Made by a program: the position numbers and the translations under genes. The notes under the pieces are model-generated. The model made no database searches, was not told where the DNA came from, and worked only from the letters and a program-made list of their open reading frames with translations. From Mesostigma viride (taxonomy: Eukaryota; Streptophyta; Mesostigmatophyceae; Mesostigmatales; Mesostigmataceae): a stretch of 64,000 bases of DNA. Location: the NCBI GenBank assembly GCA_009746045.1, contig RPFO01000296.1, positions 1,956,564 through 2,020,563 of the forward strand, given 5' to 3'. Of the stretch, positions 58,189 through 64,000 are shown one piece after another; the stretch's first letter is position 1, and every line of letters begins with the position of its first letter.

Positions 58189-60255
58189 TCAATTTGCCAA
58201 TACGCCTTGTGACGTCGATTGCAAGTACGAGTACGGTGTCTGAGGTCTGAACAGCGTGTACGGAAACGAGGGCAGCGAGGGGAACATCACCTTGTGCTGC
58301 TGAGTATATGTACCACTAAACATGACCCCTCCCCCCCGTCTTAAATGTGAACGGTCTTCCCCTATCGTAGGATGATGGACGAACTTCTCCCCTTTGAAAG
58401 TAGTATTACCATTTGCGTCTACCTTCTTTGCGATGATGCCTTTTAGCTTGTTATCTTGGTTGGTAATGACCGCGTGAATCTTCATCCCCTCAAAATTCTT
58501 TTTCAAAAACTCCTTTAGATGTTCAGCAAACTCATCCCTGCTTTTATAATTAATCCCGGACATAGCGCCATTTTCTTTATTCAACGCGGCATACAACACT
58601 TCTTCAGCATCTAGGAAGTGTTCACTACCATATTTTGTAATCACCCTTCGTTTTGCAAAGTTTTTACGTACTTCATCTAATTGCGGATCTTCAATGCTGA
58701 CTTCCGTCATGTCCTCGTCTTTCGTGTCATCGTCCTCGGGAAAGATTAAGGCCAATTTCATACCATCTTTATCGTAGTCTTCATACGAAGAGATTGACAT
58801 TTTCCCCAACTTTTCAAGCACTTCATTCATTTCCTGCTTCATCCTGACTCTTTTTGCCCACATCTCATTGCGCTGAATTTCCGCCAAAGTTCGGTGGTAT
58901 TCCTCATAAAAATAAGTATATCGCGCTTTGTGTTCTTCTTTTTCACTGCCCTCGTGCATACTTTCTATCGCTTCGTGAGCTTTTTTCATCATGGTGCCTA
59001 CTTTTAGCATAAAGTCAGCGCCTCCTTTTAGTGCCTGTTCTGGTGTAATATGTCTTACAAAATGTTCTATCTCTTCCAGATTTGCAGATGCCCTCCTGTC
59101 CTGTAGTTCATTGAGCAATTCCTCGTAATGTTTACCTGTGTTATTCTTCTGCAGTAGTTCTAATAACGAGGGATTTTGTCCAACCGCTTTCTTAACGGCT
59201 TCCGCTTGATCTAGTATCGATTTTATCAGTCCGTCTAAATCAACGCCGACCGTCTTCGAGGCTTCAGACACCTTATCGTATGTTCGTTGTACATCATCTA
59301 ACAATTTCTGATCTTCTTGCGTTATTTTTGTACCCAAATTCTTGTCATCTTTGACATCGGGTGTCTTGATACCATTTTTCTTATCGCTGTCAGGATTTAC
59401 CCATACGTTAACATCGGGGGTAGAGGGGGTACCGGTGCTGTCATCAGATATAGTACCACCATCTGCTTTATCTGGTGTCCATCCTGGAGGACCTTGACCT
59501 CTGGTGATCTCAATTGGATTCGATGAGCCTGACGTTTTTTTTTTGGGGCTGTTGGGCCGGGATGATGATGACTGAACGTCATCGTCTAGGCCTTTCTTAT
59601 TCACTTTAGGCAATGCCGAGCTGTTATCACCGACCTGCGCGGAGGCGGCGCTGGAAGAGCTGTCCGCGGGGTCAGCATCGGGAAGTTTTGCAGCAGCAGC
59701 AATTGCAGCAGCCCTTTCAGCATCAGCCTTAGCCTTATCAGCAGCATCAGCCTTAGCCTTAATAGCAGCAAGCTCAGCATCGCTAGGAACGCTGGGCCAA
59801 TCATCTGGACCACCACCACCACCACCGCCACCACTGCCGGGACCGCCGCCACCACCACCACCACCACCGCCACCACTGCCGGGACCGCCGCCACCACCAC
59901 CACCACCACCGCCACCACCACCAGAGGAAAAGGAAGAAGTGGCGCCGCTGCCGCCACCCACGTGGGGGAGGCTTACCGGTCGGTGGTCGGGAGGGGCCCA
60001 CCCAGAGCTCACCAAGGAATAGGTAGGCATACTAGACTCCCCGCCGCCACCACCGCCACCTCCACCTCCACCCACAGCGAGTCCACCGCCACCCGCGCCT
60101 GCTAGTCGGGACTTGAGCAGTTTGAGGAGTGTCAATAGAGAGTTGAGGAGGCGCGCCTTCTCCTCCTTCTCCTTGTCCGTGCTCTCGGGCATCTCCATGG
60201 CCTGTTTTATCAACCCCACCAACGTGTTCATCGCTTTAGACGTTTCATCGGACAT
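58189..60255 (-). CDS. Glycine-rich multidomain protein
   Basis: The 688-residue protein starts with a helical segment (residues 1-50), then Gly-rich runs including PGSGGGGGGGG repeats (about 55-150), a Lys/Ala-rich helix, a Ser/Asp/Pro linker (180-270), a helical core (about 295-480) and a beta-rich C-terminal part (SGINYKSRDEFAEHL, KIHAVITNQDNKLKG). The body after the Gly-rich region is lower in GC than flanks. Likely a virion or scaffold protein; function unknown. A TATA-like CATATATTTT lies about 20 bases before the ATG. Confidence 0.8.
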   Translation of the reverse strand: MSDETSKAMNTLVGLIKQAMEMPESTDKEKEEKARLLNSLLTLLKLLKSRLAGAGGGGLAVGGGGGGGGGGGESSMPTYSLVSSGWAPPDHRPVSLPHVGGGSGATSSFSSGGGGGGGGGGGGGPGSGGGGGGGGGGGPGSGGGGGGGGPDDWPSVPSDAELAAIKAKADAADKAKADAERAAAIAAAAKLPDADPADSSSSAASAQVGDNSSALPKVNKKGLDDDVQSSSSRPNSPKKKTSGSSNPIEITRGQGPPGWTPDKADGGTISDDSTGTPSTPDVNVWVNPDSDKKNGIKTPDVKDDKNLGTKITQEDQKLLDDVQRTYDKVSEASKTVGVDLDGLIKSILDQAEAVKKAVGQNPSLLELLQKNNTGKHYEELLNELQDRRASANLEEIEHFVRHITPEQALKGGADFMLKVGTMMKKAHEAIESMHEGSEKEEHKARYTYFYEEYHRTLAEIQRNEMWAKRVRMKQEMNEVLEKLGKMSISSYEDYDKDGMKLALIFPEDDDTKDEDMTEVSIEDPQLDEVRKNFAKRRVITKYGSEHFLDAEEVLYAALNKENGAMSGINYKSRDEFAEHLKEFLKKNFEGMKIHAVITNQDNKLKGIIAKKVDANGNTTFKGEKFVHHPTIGEDRSHLRRGGGVMFSGTYTQQHKVMFPSLPSFPYTLFRPQTPYSYLQSTSQGVLAN

Positions 60256-60293
60256 CCGCGCTCGTATACATAATCACTACATATATTTTGCGC

Positions 60294-61205
60294 TCAATCC
60301 AATAAACACGACGCCACCACAGATACGACCTTCGGGGACACGCTGTTGCCCACCGCCTTGAGTATCTTGTTGATGCTGACCTCGCGCATGAGCTTCCCCA
60401 GACGCGCGGTGGGGATACCTTGCAGCTTGAACGCCTCGCTCTCCGTCAGCGTCCGTATGCCGACGGGGTCTCTGATGTACAGCCGCGCGTTCTTGTTGGC
60501 GCCTTGGGCCGCGCGCTGGGTGAACGCGACGTCAGAATCCTTGGGCTCGAAACTGTAATTGGCCTGGTAAAACCGCCCGGGTTCCGCGTGGCCGAGCACG
60601 CTGTACAATCGCGAGCCGGGGTCCAAGTAGTACTCGGGTGGCGCAGTCTTGTTGAAATCGAAAGAGTCCATGCGCGTCACCTCGGGAGGGGGGAACATGT
60701 ACAGCGGGTTCTTGCTCGCCACTATGAACACCCTGCGTCTCTTCTGCCGCAACCCGGCGTGAGTGTGGGCCCCTATGATCTCGTAATCCACGTAATACCC
60801 GTGCCGCCGCAGTTCTCGCAAGATCCTCTTGAACACCGGGAACTTGACGAGCGCGGGAACGTTCTCCAGAATGACGTGCGTCGGGTCCGCGATGCTGATG
60901 AACCGGAAGATGTCACGGATGCCCTTGGTACGGACGTCCTTCATCCCCCGCTGCAATCCTGCGCTGCTGAAACTCTGACAAGGAAACCCCGCCGTTATGA
61001 TGTCAGCTTTCGGTATGAGCTCGTCGGGCACGTTCTCTATCTTGTCGCAGATGGGGGCCACCTCGTTGAGGATCTCGTACACGTCACAAGCGGACGGGTT
61101 CATCTCGACGGCCATCACGGTATGGACGTTGCGGACCTTTTTCAAGCCCAAGGAGAAACCTCCCAGTCCTGCAAACAGGTCTATGTGTCTCCAAGTCCCC
61201 ACCAT
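60294..61205 (-). CDS. C5 cytosine DNA methyltransferase
   Basis: From ATG 61205 (MVGTWRHIDLFAG), 303 residues; the longer upstream frame is antisense to the next gene. It has motif I LFAGLGGFSLGL, motif IV GFPCQSFS with Cys76, motif VI ENVPALVKF, motif VIII QKRRRVFIVAS, motif IX and motif X GNSVSP. All conserved motifs are intact, so it should methylate cytosine-5 in a specific sequence. No cognate restriction gene is next to it. A viral role could be host-DNA discrimination or genome protection. Confidence 0.95.
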   Translation of the reverse strand: MVGTWRHIDLFAGLGGFSLGLKKVRNVHTVMAVEMNPSACDVYEILNEVAPICDKIENVPDELIPKADIITAGFPCQSFSSAGLQRGMKDVRTKGIRDIFRFISIADPTHVILENVPALVKFPVFKRILRELRRHGYYVDYEIIGAHTHAGLRQKRRRVFIVASKNPLYMFPPPEVTRMDSFDFNKTAPPEYYLDPGSRLYSVLGHAEPGRFYQANYSFEPKDSDVAFTQRAAQGANKNARLYIRDPVGIRTLTESEAFKLQGIPTARLGKLMREVSINKILKAVGNSVSPKVVSVVASCLLD

Positions 61206-61235
61206 GGATCGTGTATAATAGCAATACAGAACAAA

Positions 61236-61868
61236 ATGATTTTCACCACGGACGACCTCCCCGAGTACGTGTGGGGAGTGAAGAATGTGCCGAGGAATGA
61301 CATGCCGTCCTTGTCCGCCATCATGTCCCTCGCGACGGACGACTCGCCCTCGGAGGAGGAGTGCTCCATCACGCTGGACGAGTACTGCGACCAGCACGAC
61401 GCGCTCATAAGACGCGTCCGCTCCTCCGAGTGGTTCAAGGCCTACATGGACAGCCTCGGCGTGCAATTGCCCCCTTGGCGCGCGGCGGACCTGTCGCTGG
61501 AGGAGACGCGCGTAATGGAGGAATTGGCGGTTCATTTGGACGGGGCGTTCGCGGACGGCGTGGTGGAAGCCCGGGCACCTTACAAGGGCTCTCTGGTCGT
61601 GGCCAGACAATCTACTTTCCTGAGCGCGCTGGGCTTGTTGGACACCGCGCGGGACCGAGCAAAAGCGGTGTTCGTGTATGACGGAAGTGGCGCCATCGCG
61701 GGGGAACAGCTATCGAAAATGGTATGCCTCGCCGCCCCCCGCGGTGTCCAAATATACGATGTTAACGCGGACTACACCGGCGACGACCCATTGGGCACGC
61801 TGTTGGTGCCCACTGCCTACGTGCACGTGATTCAAATGATCAGAAAAATCATCAAGACTTTGCATTAA
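61236..61868 (+). CDS. Hypothetical protein
   Basis: From ATG 61236, 210 residues, mixed alpha/beta, with no signal peptide or TM segment. The C-terminal half has AKAVFVYDGSGAIAGEQL and GTLLVPTAYVHVIQMI, possibly strand-helix units. It is divergent from the methyltransferase with 30 bases between ATGs. Family unknown. Confidence 0.7.
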   Translation: MIFTTDDLPEYVWGVKNVPRNDMPSLSAIMSLATDDSPSEEECSITLDEYCDQHDALIRRVRSSEWFKAYMDSLGVQLPPWRAADLSLEETRVMEELAVHLDGAFADGVVEARAPYKGSLVVARQSTFLSALGLLDTARDRAKAVFVYDGSGAIAGEQLSKMVCLAAPRGVQIYDVNADYTGDDPLGTLLVPTAYVHVIQMIRKIIKTLH

Positions 61869-61959
61869 AATGTTATTAAATGCCGTTAACTAATAAACAA
61901 CAAAAACATGATCATCATCAAAACTGTTTGTCCATCGCTAGCCGTAGTCACGCGCAAGT

Positions 61960-62973
61960 TCAATACATTCCAGAAAACGGTACAGTCGCATCCGGCTGGG
62001 CCTGAGGAAGGGCATCGCCAACAAGGGGAGTAACCTGGCCAATCTGAGCGATGAAGCTCGTCCCCCCCATCACTTGTGCCCATATGGACTCACGCTCCTG
62101 GGTGAGAGTGTCCAGCGGAAGGAGGTCATCAAAAATGGGGTGATCGACAATATTCTCCAGATCCACAGTGTCCATCGCCTGTGGTGCCGTGTCGGCAGGG
62201 GGCTGGGGCTGGGGCTGGGGCTCGGGCTGGGGTGCCGGTGGTGCGGGCGGCTCGGTGCCAAACCTCTTGGCACTCTCCCTCAAAATGCGGTCTCCGCACA
62301 GCTTGTAAATCTGCTTGGACGCGATCTCCCTGCGCAACAAAAGCTCGCTCACTACGACCCCGTGCGCGGCCTCGGTGTGCTTTAGGTAGATCTCCCTGGA
62401 CAACTCCGCGGTCTGCCTCGACAGAAACGCGATCAATTGGGACGTCTCCTTCATCTGGGGGAGGTTCGTCTCCATCTCGCGGATGCGCTCCAATACGATC
62501 TTAAACTCCTGCGAGCATTTCTCGGCGCTGGACTCGCCGAGCGCAGAAAACTCCTTGAAAATGTTGTCGATCTTTACCCTCAGTTTCTTGACCACCTCTC
62601 CGATGGGCGCAGACAGTTCAGAAGGGATCCAACCACGGGTTGGAGGGGGGCATACAGCCAGGTCGGGGTTTGCCCACCTGATGACATGGACCACAAAGTT
62701 TATGTCCACTGTGCCGTCTTCGTAGAGGGGGAAGAGCCCTGTCTTCTTCAAGAAGGCGTTAGCCAGAGACTTCCCGTCTATCCCGTGCGAGAACTTTGTG
62801 TGGTTCTTGGTCCCATTAGAAAAAACCTTCACAAGGTCTGCCAAGCTCACAAACCTGTGCAAAGCCACCTTTATGTGACCAGGGCGTTTCACACCCTCAA
62901 TCTCACTGATGGGCTCGTAAAGCTGGTGTCCATTACTATCGCTGACAAACTGGATGTAGTCAAATGCCTCCAT
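61960..62973 (-). CDS. KilA-N-family-like protein with Pro-rich tail
   Basis: The 337-residue protein resembles the gene products at 32078 and 34854 in layout: an N-terminal region IKVALHRFVSLADLVKVFSNG, FSHGIDGKSLANAFLKKTG and INFVVHVIRWANPDL at the place of the KilA-N LAxW motif, then a long helix region (130-230), and a C-terminal Pro/Gln-rich part (PEPQPQPQPP) with an acidic hydrophobic tail that looks like a transactivation domain. Probable DNA-binding regulator. Confidence 0.65.
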   Translation of the reverse strand: MEAFDYIQFVSDSNGHQLYEPISEIEGVKRPGHIKVALHRFVSLADLVKVFSNGTKNHTKFSHGIDGKSLANAFLKKTGLFPLYEDGTVDINFVVHVIRWANPDLAVCPPPTRGWIPSELSAPIGEVVKKLRVKIDNIFKEFSALGESSAEKCSQEFKIVLERIREMETNLPQMKETSQLIAFLSRQTAELSREIYLKHTEAAHGVVVSELLLRREIASKQIYKLCGDRILRESAKRFGTEPPAPPAPQPEPQPQPQPPADTAPQAMDTVDLENIVDHPIFDDLLPLDTLTQERESIWAQVMGGTSFIAQIGQVTPLVGDALPQAQPDATVPFSGMY

Positions 62974-63616
62974 GGCTGCTTGTGTCTGTCTACAGGCGGT
63001 TCGTGAGGTGAGAGAGTCTCTTCAGACGGTCGCAGACCATTTTAGGGGCATTTTTCTTATCACGCTGTCATCAGGGGTGGATTTTTTTCACACCCAGATG
63101 GACCCCAAAACGGGGGCGAAGCGCCAGATATTTCGTGGACAGGAACTCACTGAACCGGATGGTTCCAGAAGTTTTGCATGGCTGGTGGCGCTGACAAATA
63201 TCTCGTAACCGCCAGATATCCCCGTGACTGTGTTTCCTGACCGCACGTAAGTCGGAGATGCTCCTGGGGAGTCTCTGGACGTTTTGGGCCACTAGAAATA
63301 TTTCGTAACCGCGCGAAAAATCCGTGACTGTACCTGTAACCGTCCGTGGGATGCATTTCGAGATCCCATAGAATCGTAACCGTCGAAAAGATCGCGGGAG
63401 TGCACTCTGGTGCCGGTACTGGACGGACGGTACCGGCGCCGCGCCAAAACCCGAAAACCGCCGGGCCTATACAGATTTGCACAGGCCCGGTCCACTTGGC
63501 GAGTCGGGGCTTCAGACGAATTTTACAGCGAGCCTATGCAAAACTGTATGGGCTCCCCGCGTATCGGCCGCGCCAAAATTTACCGAACCGTATAGTATCG
63601 TATTGAGACGTCTGTA
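62974..63616. repeat. Non-coding accessory repeat block with hairpins
   Basis: About 640 bases without a gene. Words GCCAGATATTTCG, GACAAATATCTCGTAACCGCCAGATATCC, CTAGAAATATTTCGTAACCGCGCG and GTGACTGTA recur between 63120 and 63400 as loose repeats of an AAATATCTCGTAACCG unit. Hairpin repeats follow at 63461-63490 and 63530-63555. Confidence 0.6.
63461..63555. repeat. Two diverged hairpin repeats
   Basis: CCGGGCCTATACAGATTTGCACAGGCCCGG at 63461-63490 (written here in two halves: CCGGGCCTATACA and TGCACAGGCCCGG around GATT) and GAGCCTATGCA-AAAC-TGTATGGGCTC at 63530-63555. They keep the hairpin form of the repeats at 47 kb despite base changes on both sides of the stem. Confidence 0.75.
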
Positions 63617-64000
63617 ATGCTCGCCGTTTCCGGAATTGTACCCAGTTTGGCGATCCGTGCCTCCTCGGATAATAACTCGGCGCCGGCCCCGAAAAGCATA
63701 TGGGACAGGACGGTGTTTTTCGTGGGAAAACAGCGACCTTACCCGAGCTTGTTCGGGGTCCACACGCTGGAAAAGGACAGAAAAATGAGCGGAATTGTCC
63801 GCCCAATGACCCACATAATAGCCTTTGAGGAGCTGGACACCGCATCAAAAATGTCACTGGTGTTGTGGGAAGATGACAAAGAGGACAGGATGGCCGAATA
63901 CAGCTTGGAAAATGACAAGGTGGAGGACTGCGTGCTGGACAAAATACTGGAGCCGGAGGTCATGTTAGATGATCGCGAGATGATGAGCAGACTGAGTCAG
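63617..64000 (+). CDS. Hypothetical accessory protein, C-terminus beyond window
   Basis: From ATG 63617 the frame stays open to the window end, 128 codons. Its position after a repeat block suggests the same accessory family as the KilA-N-like genes. The visible part has SIWDRTVFFVGKQRPYPSLFG and an acidic later segment (VLWEDDKEDRMAEY). No domain is assigned with confidence. Confidence 0.6.
   Translation, partial: MLAVSGIVPSLAIRASSDNNSAPAPKSIWDRTVFFVGKQRPYPSLFGVHTLEKDRKMSGIVRPMTHIIAFEELDTASKMSLVLWEDDKEDRMAEYSLENDKVEDCVLDKILEPEVMLDDREMMSRLSQ

Noticed and set aside
60420-61235. N-terminal extension of the 61236 gene
   Set aside because: It is antisense to the methyltransferase coding region; the ATG at 61236 starts the unique part.

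Overview
The window is a 64 kb piece of a large, GC-rich DNA virus genome of the Nucleocytoviricota (giant virus) type, most likely infecting a protist. Genes are packed on both strands, several with TATA-like boxes just before the ATG. Recognisable core genes are a D5-like superfamily 3 helicase, a herpes UL52-like primase, a VLTF-2-like late transcription factor, a RuvC/A22-like resolvase, a YqaJ-type nuclease, a protein resembling the PBCV-1 A494R family, and a DUF5871-like putative ssDNA-binding protein. I see no major capsid protein, B-family polymerase or packaging ATPase here, so family placement stays open.

Layout. 1-6.9 kb: a truncated gene, a RING-like protein, a tRNA-Ile(UAU), a beta-repeat/LamG fibre-like protein, small proteins and an HNH protein. 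7.0-12.5 kb: a B12-dependent (class II) ribonucleotide reductase in four exons separated by three GT-AG introns, each intron holding its own ORF; small membrane proteins flank it. 12.5-20.8 kb: the A494R-like protein and a 2446-residue coiled-coil protein of lower GC. 20.9-31.7 kb: a degenerate guanylyltransferase-like protein, the primase, a cob(I)alamin adenosyltransferase, a SLATT-like membrane protein, YqaJ nuclease, resolvase, conserved hypotheticals and the D5 helicase. 31.7-36.1 kb: accessory block of KilA-N-like and BRO-like genes, degenerate AGATCTCG-type repeats and a 42-bp iteron array. 36.1-45.9 kb: F-box, acidic, RING/TRAF-finger proteins, and a 1373-residue protein joining two OTU domains, SUMO-interaction-like repeats and a SET-like domain. 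45.9-47.3 kb: a large inverted repeat and hairpin repeats. 47.3-61.9 kb: myristoylation-signal protein, NifS-like desulfurase, lipase-fold protein lacking its serine, VLTF-2, HNH, ssDNA-binding-like protein, J-domain protein, Gly-rich protein and C5 DNA methyltransferase. 61.9-64 kb: another accessory block.

How the genes fit together. The class II reductase needs adenosylcobalamin, and the adenosyltransferase could make it, so the virus seems to carry a B12-based dNTP supply. Primase, D5 helicase, ssDNA-binding-like protein, YqaJ nuclease and resolvase form a replication/recombination set. F-box, RING and OTU proteins point to manipulation of host ubiquitin/SUMO signalling. The KilA-N/BRO-like genes sit next to shared repeat sequences, recalling bro-gene and hr-repeat pairings of other large DNA viruses. 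Intron boundaries, stops and starts were read directly from the sequence; domain names are by eye, without database searches.
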